From: Nematocida ironsii
Taxonomy: Eukaryota > Microsporidia
Direction of reading: 5' to 3'
DNA: 34,793 nt
Assembly (NCBI GenBank): GCA_001642415.1
Contig: LTDK01000038.1
Span: 1 to 34,793 of the forward strand
This document shows positions 25,582-33,490 of the stretch, one piece after another. A program made the position numbers and the translations under genes. The notes below the pieces were generated by a model, which saw nothing but the letters and a program-made list of their open reading frames with translations, ran no database searches and had not been told where the DNA came from. The first letter of the stretch is position 1. The number at the start of each line of letters is the position of its first letter.

Positions 25582-28500
25582 ATGAAGATTGACCAGATAT
25601 TATCAAGAAGTGTGCTTGCGCTTTCTGTGGCAAGCGGGCTGTCTATGAACAATATAAACACTGATCCAAACAATGCACAAATTCTACACCGAGCTGACAT
25701 GCCTATAGCAAGTACAGACATTCCATATTCTGCTGGAAATACGCCAGTGGCAGAAGAAACAAACAGAATCATACCTTCTGTGCTAAGGATGCGAGAAATA
25801 ATTGCAGATAGTGATATTAAGACCAGAGAGAAAAGAGAGAGTGAACACACCCATAAAGAAATGTTTCCATACTTTATGTTTGGCACAAAAGGAAAAATGA
25901 GCTTTGAGCTGGACAAGCCTTTGTCTTTGCTGCTCAGCTCTGTTGATCCGTTTGATGCACAGGGAGTGCACCAAGAACATCCCAAAAAATACCCGGTGTC
26001 TAGCAGCTGCTCACAGGTAGAAGAGTTGCCTGAGCACAACACAGTGGCCAGAGCTTTCATAACCTCAGGCCCCATGCACTCTTTGCTCTCGCGAATAGTG
26101 GCAGATGGCCTGGTGGAGAGCGGATGCACCAGCATGCAGTTAAAAATAAAGATGCTTCCTTCCAGACTAAGAGACTTTGTAAAGAAGGCATCGGTTGGAT
26201 ACGGAGATGCAGACGGGTTTTTGGCTCTTATAGAAAAGGAAAAAATTAGCATGAATAGACATATGAAAGACATTGAATTGCCCATCTCTACTTCTGGTGT
26301 GGTTAACCACCACAGCATGCTTAAAGCCACGCAGACATACAGGCTGCTTGAAATAAAAAATCTTGTCTGGGAGCTGGAGTGGCTTATGGAAGAAGCCTTT
26401 CAGAGCACCCCGTGTAAATGCGCGCAGAACAAAGGCAATACCAAAAAAGGAAAAGGCGGTACAGGGTGCAAGCAGTCTGAAATAGAGGAAAAGATTCGCT
26501 TTAAAAAAGCACAGAATGCACACCTTTTTAAGTATCTAGCAGCAAATGGCGTAAACCACATAAGCTCTCTATCAAATCATGCTAGAAACATTATGCATGT
26601 ATATATAGAAAAAGAGTTAAATAGCGACAAAGAATTGGACAAGAATGTGCAGAGGCTAGAAAGGGGAGTAAATACAGATGCTGCCACACTGCTGCACCTT
26701 ATCAGCAAGCTATCCCCAGAGACAGCCACACTTGAGCAGCTTGCTGCAATAAAGAAGGTACTCGTAGACAGCGCGCAGAAGTACTATAGCATAGCAGACA
26801 CTCTTAACGGGCTGTTTAACAGAGAGAAGGCATTTTTAGAGAATCTATTAGCAAAGCATAAGAAGGGAAAAACAAATTCTGAGAGGCAGGCACTAAAGAG
26901 TGAGTATGAGAAGGCCGCAAAAGCTGTGCTCAATAAGGGACTTCATGCACTTTCTATAGAAGTGCAATTTATGCAGAATGTGAAGAAGGATATCATGTGG
27001 TTTATTGGTTTGCTGGAGAGCGGCGGAATAAAAAGATATAAGTCACTAGAACGAGCACGAAACAAGTGCCTTTTTACCAACTACCTAAACAATGAAATAG
27101 CCAACCAGGCTAGAAAATATAATACATCAGAACTAGACACCATCACAGAAAAGCCCACAATATCTATATTAGATAGCCCTGGTAAAGGGAACTCTACTAT
27201 TAACAAAAGCACTGATAGTGAGAGTGCTCAGAATAAACCGCGGCCATATGTATACAATGAGAGCCATAATCTGCTGCGCGACTTTGACAATAATATAATT
27301 AGGGCAATAAACAGCATGCCTGCAGAGAAAAAAATAGAGACTATTGAATGGCTGAAAAAAGGACTGGCAGCAAGCGAGCTGCAGATATCCCTAAACTCTA
27401 CAGCAGGCCCTGAAAGCCTTCTGCATCCAGAAAGCAGTCTTCTATTCCAGCCCTCTGCGCAAAAAAGAATATCTGAGAAGATAAAAGAGGCAGCAGAAGA
27501 AATGAAAAAGACAAGTGAGAAAAACAGTGCAATGGAGAAGAGAATTACAGAGCTAGAAAAAGAAGCGACTATTCAGGATACAGTACTCTCCAAAATAAGC
27601 AAAGACACTGCAGATTTAATGAGCAGCACATTAGAGATGGAAAACACAGCTAGTGCACTTGACAAAGACATTGCGGCTTTTGACAAAACTGTGCAGAGCC
27701 TCAAAAAGCAGATTGAACAGCAGAAAGAACAAGAAAAAGCAAGCAAAAAAGCTATAGGTGATTTAAAAAAGAAAAATGAACAGGAATGGTCTAGTATAAA
27801 CACTCTACTCGGCACAGATGAAACTACAGCAAAAGGAAAAAACAAAAAAGGTTCGAAAAAAACTGAGCTGAACAGTGCAGACATAAAAAAAAGCACACAG
27901 GAAATAAAGCGGCTTTTGAAGGGTATGGAGGATAAAGCTGCTGCACTAAAAAAACAAAGAAGCACATCTGAGAAGCACACCGATGAAGTCTTGTCAAAAA
28001 TAAAGAACCATCCAAAAATAGATGGTGCAATAAAGAAGATGTGCCGTGTAGAAATATCTATGAAAGTAGACAGTAAAAAAGGCAAGAATTCTTCTAGCAA
28101 ATCCAACAAGCAACCATTGGCACATACAGTGACTACTGCTATATGCGATGCTGCGAAAAAAGCAAATAGCCCGCATGAAAAGGCACTATGTTCACTTTCT
28201 GTTAAGGATATATGTGCTGAAGATTCTAAGGAGAAGAGCAAGTTACAAAAAAGCTTGGAAATGTGTGAAAAACAGCCTTCTTTAAAGAGTGATATACAAA
28301 AGCAGAAGGATACAATTCAGCAGCAAATAAAAGACATAGAAGGCCTTTCAGATGATATAAAATTCACTGCCCAGTTATTGAACAATACAGAAGAGGCTAT
28401 TCTATTAACAAAAGAATCAAAGGAAAGAGAAAGCGCATCTTTCTTAGAAACAGTTGCACACCTGGAAGAGGCACTCAATCGGCCACTACAAGCAGCAATT

Positions 28501-29682
28501 AGCATTCTACAAGATGCAAACCAGCATATACCCCTAGCCGAAGATGAGTCTTTCGTTCTATCTGAAACAGGTTCTGATAGTATAGATTCATCCATTCGCT
28601 CTCTTGATAAAGCAATTAACTCTCTTCGCTCGCTTAACACATATATGTATCAGAGAAGTGATGGACTTATGGATGAGTTACAAGAATGTCAAATGAGCTT
28701 ATCAGAAGCAACAGAAGAGCCAACAACAGAGGAACAAGAGCGCATTCAGCCTACTGAAATCACTTCTACTATAAAAACCGAGAATGTTTCCATATTAGAG
28801 ACTATATCTGAGGAAGCTCTTACTACCACAGTGGCTTCTAATGATAATATTTCTGAAAATTCTCTGCCTTCTATTCCAGAAGAGCCCACTACAACAGAAG
28901 AACTTATATCTACTACAGAAACAATTATACCGACTGTACCGGCTATAAATGAATCTATTACCATAACAGAAAAAACAGCCGATGAAACTCCCACCACATC
29001 AATCCCTTTTATTGGTACAGAAGAAATTATACCCACTTTACCTACTATAGATGAATCTATTAACACAGCAGAGGAATCATTATCAGAAGAATCCACTATT
29101 ACAGAAGAAAAATTATCTACCATACCTACCGAAGCAAACCCAGCCATTCTAGAAACCTCTTATAATACTACAGATGAAAACCCACCTACACAATATTATG
29201 ATATTAATGATCTCAATGATATGTTTAAAATAACTATGTCAGAGGAATTTACACCAGAAGAACAAATAAAGCCTCTATTTATCTGCGAGGAAACAGAAAC
29301 AGATCCCATACCTTCGCCTGAAATATCATCCTCACCTTTTATACCCACTACATCTGAAATACCTACTATACCCGAAATAGTATCCTCACCTTTTATACCC
29401 ACTACATCTGAAATACCTACCACATCTGAAATACCTACTACAGTTGAAACACCCACTACATCCGAAATACCTGCAATATCAGCATCACCGGTGCTGCCTA
29501 CTGTGCCCTCTGCAGATACAGTGCCACTAGCAACAGGAACCATACTGTCTAGTGACATAGAGAAAAATAAAACTACTGAAAATAAAACAAAGCGGCCAAG
29601 AACGAAAATAAAGATTGGGCCTCGCCTGCACAAGAATAACACCTATGTAAACCGGTCCCTTCAAATTGAAAATATCCTTTAA
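25582..29682 (+). CDS. large secreted coiled-coil and Thr/Pro/Glu-rich protein, 1366 residues
   Basis: A signal peptide is likely at residues 1-21 (LSRSVLALSVASGLS). The body is helical and Lys/Glu-rich, with a small Cys/Gly/Lys patch near 273-292 (CKCAQ...GTGCKQ). Strong coiled-coil stretches run at about 625-775 and 885-980. From about 1045 to 1340 it becomes an extended Thr/Pro/Glu/Ser-rich stalk with repeats (SSPFIPTTSEIP at 1250 and again 18 residues later, then PTTSEI units). The C-terminus is basic (KRPRTKIKIGPRLHK), with no membrane anchor. Length, signal peptide and charged coiled coils recall large structural proteins of the microsporidian polar tube (PTP3-like) or spore wall, but I see no motif that proves either. 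It has a perfect tandem TTTCGGGTTA motif upstream. Confidence 0.9.
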   Translation: MKIDQILSRSVLALSVASGLSMNNINTDPNNAQILHRADMPIASTDIPYSAGNTPVAEETNRIIPSVLRMREIIADSDIKTREKRESEHTHKEMFPYFMFGTKGKMSFELDKPLSLLLSSVDPFDAQGVHQEHPKKYPVSSSCSQVEELPEHNTVARAFITSGPMHSLLSRIVADGLVESGCTSMQLKIKMLPSRLRDFVKKASVGYGDADGFLALIEKEKISMNRHMKDIELPISTSGVVNHHSMLKATQTYRLLEIKNLVWELEWLMEEAFQSTPCKCAQNKGNTKKGKGGTGCKQSEIEEKIRFKKAQNAHLFKYLAANGVNHISSLSNHARNIMHVYIEKELNSDKELDKNVQRLERGVNTDAATLLHLISKLSPETATLEQLAAIKKVLVDSAQKYYSIADTLNGLFNREKAFLENLLAKHKKGKTNSERQALKSEYEKAAKAVLNKGLHALSIEVQFMQNVKKDIMWFIGLLESGGIKRYKSLERARNKCLFTNYLNNEIANQARKYNTSELDTITEKPTISILDSPGKGNSTINKSTDSESAQNKPRPYVYNESHNLLRDFDNNIIRAINSMPAEKKIETIEWLKKGLAASELQISLNSTAGPESLLHPESSLLFQPSAQKRISEKIKEAAEEMKKTSEKNSAMEKRITELEKEATIQDTVLSKISKDTADLMSSTLEMENTASALDKDIAAFDKTVQSLKKQIEQQKEQEKASKKAIGDLKKKNEQEWSSINTLLGTDETTAKGKNKKGSKKTELNSADIKKSTQEIKRLLKGMEDKAAALKKQRSTSEKHTDEVLSKIKNHPKIDGAIKKMCRVEISMKVDSKKGKNSSSKSNKQPLAHTVTTAICDAAKKANSPHEKALCSLSVKDICAEDSKEKSKLQKSLEMCEKQPSLKSDIQKQKDTIQQQIKDIEGLSDDIKFTAQLLNNTEEAILLTKESKERESASFLETVAHLEEALNRPLQAAISILQDANQHIPLAEDESFVLSETGSDSIDSSIRSLDKAINSLRSLNTYMYQRSDGLMDELQECQMSLSEATEEPTTEEQERIQPTEITSTIKTENVSILETISEEALTTTVASNDNISENSLPSIPEEPTTTEELISTTETIIPTVPAINESITITEKTADETPTTSIPFIGTEEIIPTLPTIDESINTAEESLSEESTITEEKLSTIPTEANPAILETSYNTTDENPPTQYYDINDLNDMFKITMSEEFTPEEQIKPLFICEETETDPIPSPEISSSPFIPTTSEIPTIPEIVSSPFIPTTSEIPTTSEIPTTVETPTTSEIPAISASPVLPTVPSADTVPLATGTILSSDIEKNKTTENKTKRPRTKIKIGPRLHKNNTYVNRSLQIENIL
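29329..29475 (+). repeat. in-frame 54-bp and 18-bp repeats
   Basis: A unit starting TCCTCACCTTTTATACCC recurs after exactly 54 bp (18 codons). It passes into shorter 18-bp units encoding PTTSEI-type hexapeptides. It lies within the Thr-rich stalk of the protein at 25582-29682. Confidence 0.8.
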
Positions 29683-29794
29683 GGTCTATTTGCTCAAAAA
29701 CAGCAAGACAGATTCTATATACAACCCTGCCGTGCTTTCATTATATAAGCGATGAATAAAAATATTTTATTTTCGGCTACCTATATCTATTGCC

Positions 29795-30277
29795 CTATCC
29801 GTTTTTTATTATATTGCTTTTAGCCACTCCATTCTCTACAACCGTCTGTATCTCGTCTGGAAGGTGCTGCTCTTCTGCACTCTGACACATTTCATCAAGA
29901 GACTCAACAGTTTCTTTGTCTGTATCCACCCCCTTCAGATATACTAGAGAAATCGACATACACCGCCGCATACGTATTTCTGTAGGACTCTCCACTGTGC
30001 CCATGCGGCACTCTATACACTGCTCAAGAGACGTGAGCGGGCTGCTCCCCACAACAAATAGCGAGCTTTTTGCCCGAGCTATTTCCACTGTTGTCGTGGC
30101 CTTCTTAATTACAATCATGCTCTTGTGAACATCAATTGCGACTACTTTCATACACGGCCCCTTTATTATCACTTGTGATTCTACAACATCTGCAATATAC
30201 ACAACCTGGTCTGGGTTTGCCTCCACCACTTTGCAATCGCCTCGCAACTGCTTTACTTCAATAATCTTGCGATTCAT
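29795..30277 (-). CDS. CAP: stand-alone CAP/Srv2 C-terminal (CARP) actin-regulatory domain, 160 residues
   Basis: The protein matches the C-terminal beta-helix domain of cyclase-associated protein from end to end. It has QVVYI near residue 24, a following IKG, then VVAIDVHKSMIVIKKATTTVEIARAKSSLFVVGSSPLTSLEQC, which fits the CAP pattern of a buried Asp, a VEI strand, and a G-x-x-P-x-x-S turn ending in Cys. The final part (LPDEIQTVVENGVAKSNI) aligns with the PxxFKTxxxxxxLxT tail that exchanges strands in the CAP dimer. In known CAPs this domain binds ADP-actin and promotes nucleotide exchange. The usual helical-folded, polyproline and WH2 parts are absent, so only the actin-recycling half remains. 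It is divergently paired with the gene at 30310; CCCCCT stands directly before the ATG. Confidence 0.8.
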   Translation of the reverse strand: MNRKIIEVKQLRGDCKVVEANPDQVVYIADVVESQVIIKGPCMKVVAIDVHKSMIVIKKATTTVEIARAKSSLFVVGSSPLTSLEQCIECRMGTVESPTEIRMRRCMSISLVYLKGVDTDKETVESLDEMCQSAEEQHLPDEIQTVVENGVAKSNIIKNG

Positions 30278-30309
30278 AGGGGGTAAAAGGAGAAAACTTT
30301 TGCTAGTGT
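30278..30309. promoter_or_regulatory. 32-bp bidirectional promoter
   Basis: Only 32 bp separate the start codons of two divergent genes. A G5 run lies 27 bp before the plus-strand ATG and, as CCCCCT, directly before the minus-strand ATG. CCC/GGG-type motifs close to the start codon are described for microsporidian genes. No TTTCGGGTTA motif or long TATA box is present. Confidence 0.55.
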
Positions 30310-31053
30310 ATGCAGATTATTCCAATTGGTGCAAGAGAAACAAACTTAATGTATATAATAGTTGGTCCACAGAATGAGCTTGTTTTTGTTGATCCAGTTG
30401 AGCCAATGAAAATAGAAAAAGAAGCAGAGCAATTTCTGGCCACATCAGAAACAAAAATAGCAGTGCTCACAACGCACCATCACGAAGACCACTCTGCAGG
30501 GAATGCAAAAATAAAAAGAATGCACCTCACTGCAGATATATACGCAGGCTCTTCCCAGTCATATGCAACACATATCTGTAAGGATGGTGATGTCATATCA
30601 ATTGGTGCACTACGTATAGAGTGCATGCACATCCCATGCCACACACAGGACAGCTTTGCATACACAGTCTATGATACAACCAGTAAAGAAAGTGCTGCTG
30701 TGTTTGTGGGCGGCACTCTTTTTTATCTAGGCTGCGGAATCTTCTTTGAAGGCACAGCAGAAATGATGCACAGTGCACTGAAGAAAATTTCTAGCCTGCC
30801 TTCAGATACTGTTGTATACTACGGCCATGAATATAAAGAGAGCAATATGCAGTTTAGAAGAGTGCTTATTCCTGATCCAGAAGACCTATGCTCATCTGAA
30901 AGAATCTTTTTAACAGTAGGAGAGGAAAAGAAACATAATTTTTACATGAATACCAGTTTGGTAGAGAAGAGGAAGGAGTTCTCTGGAAAGTCTCCAACGG
31001 AAATTATCCATACACTCCGCCAAATGAAAAATGCGTATAACTCACAAAAATAA
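30310..31053 (+). CDS. GLO2: glyoxalase II-like metallo-hydrolase with altered metal site, 247 residues
   Basis: Metallo-beta-lactamase fold of the hydroxyacylglutathione hydrolase type, which splits S-D-lactoylglutathione to D-lactate and glutathione. TTHHHEDHSAGN (54-65) gives ligands His56, His58, Asp60 and His61; His111 (PCHT) and His173 (YYGHEY) complete the set. GTLFYLGCGIFFEGTAEMM (135-153) is the family signature. The C-terminal R237 and K240 fit the glutathione-binding pair (R-x-x-K). Two changes stand out: the bridging Asp of GDTLF is Gly135 (codon GGC at 30712-30714), and the basic residue of GCG(K/R)F is Ile144. Length is typical of the family. The enzyme may be weakened, may use one metal, or may have a new role. 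It shares a 32-bp promoter with the CAP domain gene. Confidence 0.85.
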   Translation: MQIIPIGARETNLMYIIVGPQNELVFVDPVEPMKIEKEAEQFLATSETKIAVLTTHHHEDHSAGNAKIKRMHLTADIYAGSSQSYATHICKDGDVISIGALRIECMHIPCHTQDSFAYTVYDTTSKESAAVFVGGTLFYLGCGIFFEGTAEMMHSALKKISSLPSDTVVYYGHEYKESNMQFRRVLIPDPEDLCSSERIFLTVGEEKKHNFYMNTSLVEKRKEFSGKSPTEIIHTLRQMKNAYNSQK

Positions 31054-31452
31054 AAGCAGTCAAGTAAAAAAATAAAAATGCATTCCTTCTTCCATTGTAT
31101 ACACTTAGAAATTATAGGAAAAGTGCATTATTATAAGAACTACTAAAATGCTTTAAACTAGTACAGAACACAGAAAAAGTACTTTAATTTAAACTAGGCC
31201 ATAAAATACTCTGATATAATCTGAATTTATTATATACAACCCAAAATTAATTGCCTATAACTACTTAGAATTTCGGGTCAGTGTGTACATATAATTTAAA
31301 ACAATCTAAGATATAATTGAGATTTAATTGGTGTATTCGATATAATCTGTCATATTCTACTGTAATAATATGTCAATATACTCTAAAATTAAACATGTAC
31401 AATTGTTTATTTCTGTTACAATAAATAAACCGATTCAAATTTTTTATTATTC

Positions 31453-31466
31453 TTGGGTTATATAAC
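31453..31466 (+). promoter_or_regulatory. degenerate motif upstream of the gene at 31706
   Basis: TTGGGTTATATAAC keeps the GGGTTAT half of the consensus, about 250 bp upstream of the start and in the direction of the gene. Confidence 0.35.
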
Positions 31467-31491
31467 TTTAAATACCCATGTATAACAACTC

Positions 31492-31499
31492 TATATAAG
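31492..31499 (+). promoter_or_regulatory. TATA-like octamer
   Basis: The same TATATAAG octamer as at 5728. Here it is 214 nt from the ATG at 31706, so the leader would be long, or this box serves a shorter transcript. Confidence 0.25.
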
Positions 31500-31705
31500 C
31501 TTGCATAAGTGGGCATACGGCTTCTGCTTTCTTTATGGGTTATTATATGATAGAAACCAACCTGTACAATTTCTTGAATTTCTTTATAGTTATAGATTTC
31601 TTTCTAAGATAATGATTTTAATTAACTAATTTTTTTTAATTTGATTTTAAATTCTAATAAGACATAAATGTAAATTTAAATATAGTTAAATTAGATTACA
31701 GAAGA

Positions 31706-32569
31706 ATGAACCAGGAACAAAAACAAATTACATTAGTAAAATTTAAAATAACAAATCCAGAAAATAAGATAATAGAAGAAAAATCCACTTCATTTATAAC
31801 AAATGCACCAATTGTACAGCCCGAAGCAGATGAGCTATCCAACACTGCCCAAAATGAAGAAGTGCTAGATTCATCTCCAGATAATAACCAGAATGCACAA
31901 AAGCCAAAAACTCCTGAGTATTACAGTATAACGCAGGAACTTCTTATGCTGCTAGCTTCCTTCTATAGAACTATTTTCATGCCATTTGATTATGTGTTCA
32001 CAACTTTCTGTGCATTTGTTTTATGGAGAAGTAATTTCTGTGTTATGTCAGATGACATACTTAAGAAGAATCTTGAATTTGCAAGTACTCATATATTTAG
32101 AATATTTATTAACTTAGTATATCCATGGGTTTTAATTCTCATCAGCGTATGCTCAATGGGGTTCTATATGATTTACAGACACATTATAACTGACGATGTA
32201 GGGATCAATGACCTCTGCTCACCAATATATGCACAGATTGGTGTGCTCTTCTTTATGATTGTTGTTCCGCTTATATACAGCGAAGTTTCGGATTTAAGAC
32301 AAGCCAAGAATATAGTTATTATTCTGTGGATAGGAATTGGGTGGAAGGTTTTGAGCATACTTATAGGAATGTTTTATATGCTATTCCTGTCCAAAAAAAA
32401 GTATATATCCAAAGTGGGTATACTCTACATAACTTGGCCAAAGACAAAAAATCAACGCATAATCTTTTGGATGTATTACGCAGTCGCCCTGCTTATAATA
32501 TCCTTGCATCTTCTAATAATTGCAGATTTTTATAAGTGGGCCAGCTTAAGAGCAAGTGTAAACCAATAA
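31706..32569 (+). CDS. multi-span membrane protein, probable distant paralogue of 24253-25188, 287 residues
   Basis: Residues 1-75 are polar and probably disordered. FYRTIFMPFDYVFT (86-99) then leads into about five membrane spans, near 97-112, 131-157, 175-193, 201-228 and 250-273. The layout, the FY-x-x-I-x-x-P-x-D block, the short polar N-terminus starting M-x-Q-x-K-type, and the R-I-x-x-x-x-YYA block before the last span all resemble the product of 24253-25188. Overall identity is low. No signal peptide, catalytic motif or known transporter signature is evident. The two genes flank, at some distance, the block holding the large coiled-coil protein and the CAP/glyoxalase II pair. Function is unknown. 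Confidence 0.8.
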   Translation: MNQEQKQITLVKFKITNPENKIIEEKSTSFITNAPIVQPEADELSNTAQNEEVLDSSPDNNQNAQKPKTPEYYSITQELLMLLASFYRTIFMPFDYVFTTFCAFVLWRSNFCVMSDDILKKNLEFASTHIFRIFINLVYPWVLILISVCSMGFYMIYRHIITDDVGINDLCSPIYAQIGVLFFMIVVPLIYSEVSDLRQAKNIVIILWIGIGWKVLSILIGMFYMLFLSKKKYISKVGILYITWPKTKNQRIIFWMYYAVALLIISLHLLIIADFYKWASLRASVNQ

Positions 32570-33490
32570 TATAGTATTTATTCAAAATATACTTCGAATC
32601 CAGTCTGCACATAATATTCTTCATGTTATAATCTATATATTAATAGAAAACAACTTATTGGCCAAGAATTCAACTATGTTAGTAGCTATCTTAATAGAAT
32701 TTTGTCTTAGTTTAATTTGCTATAAATACTTTTTATTTCTGTATTTAATAATTACTAGAGGAATACTTATCTTTTTCTAGTTTATGGCTTGTCTTTTATT
32801 CAAGCCTACTATTATTCTTTTACACTTATTTAATTACTTATAATTACATGAAAATTGTTTCGGGTTCTTTACATATTCATTGAATTTTCTTTATATTGCT
32901 ATTTAGCTTCTTTGAATTGTTCATTTTTGCTCAACTTTTATCCTTTATTAAACATATAACTCATATTTATAAACCTTTTTGTTTTTTAAATTTATTCTAG
33001 CACTCTTTTCAACAATATATCAAGTATCTTTAAGAAATCAATTATTACTAGAGTTTGATCTGTATGTAATGTTCTTATTTCTTATGTTTAGATATTTACA
33101 CTGTTATTTCTATGTGTATCTAATTTGTCCCTAGCGCTTTAAACCACTCTATTATAGTATAATTTAATATTTAGTCTAAATAAGTATTCATCTTTATATA
33201 TGCTTTCTTCAGTAATAGCCTATGTATATCTTATTACTATTGGTTTCTCTTGTTATAGCTGTAAAATAAAAAAATAAACACGTATATAATTCTATTTAAA
33301 TATAAAAATGAAAGGAATATTTATTTCTATGTAACAGGAATAAACTAAATTTAAAATTTATTTAAATTATTAATACTTATACCCATTAGAAATGATCTTT
33401 TATTACTTGGTGTTATTTTTATAATTACTTGAATAGTAAAGGCATATGATTAACATTTGATCACATATATCGCGTATTTAATCATAGGTG
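32570..33490. other. 0.9 kb very AT-rich spacer between convergent gene ends
   Basis: Both flanking genes end here. The sequence is dominated by A and T with short T-rich runs. One isolated TTTCGGGTT (32858-32866) has no plus-strand gene after it. I find no ORF over 60 codons, tRNA or repeat array. Confidence 0.55.

Larger units (their letters stand above)
31054..31705. other. AT-rich spacer and promoter region of the gene at 31706
   Basis: 652 bp, strongly AT-rich. It has motif-like words at 31271 (TTTCGGGT) and 31453 (TTGGGTTATATAAC) on the plus strand and a TATATAAG at 31492-31499. A 25-codon ORF starts soon after that TATA box, and no long gene is present. Confidence 0.5.

Noticed and set aside
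28746..29642. Long minus-strand ORFs rich in Val/Ser/Gly opposite the Thr-rich stalk
   Set aside because: They are mirror frames of the repetitive Thr/Pro/Glu coding sequence of the gene at 25582 and have no features of their own.
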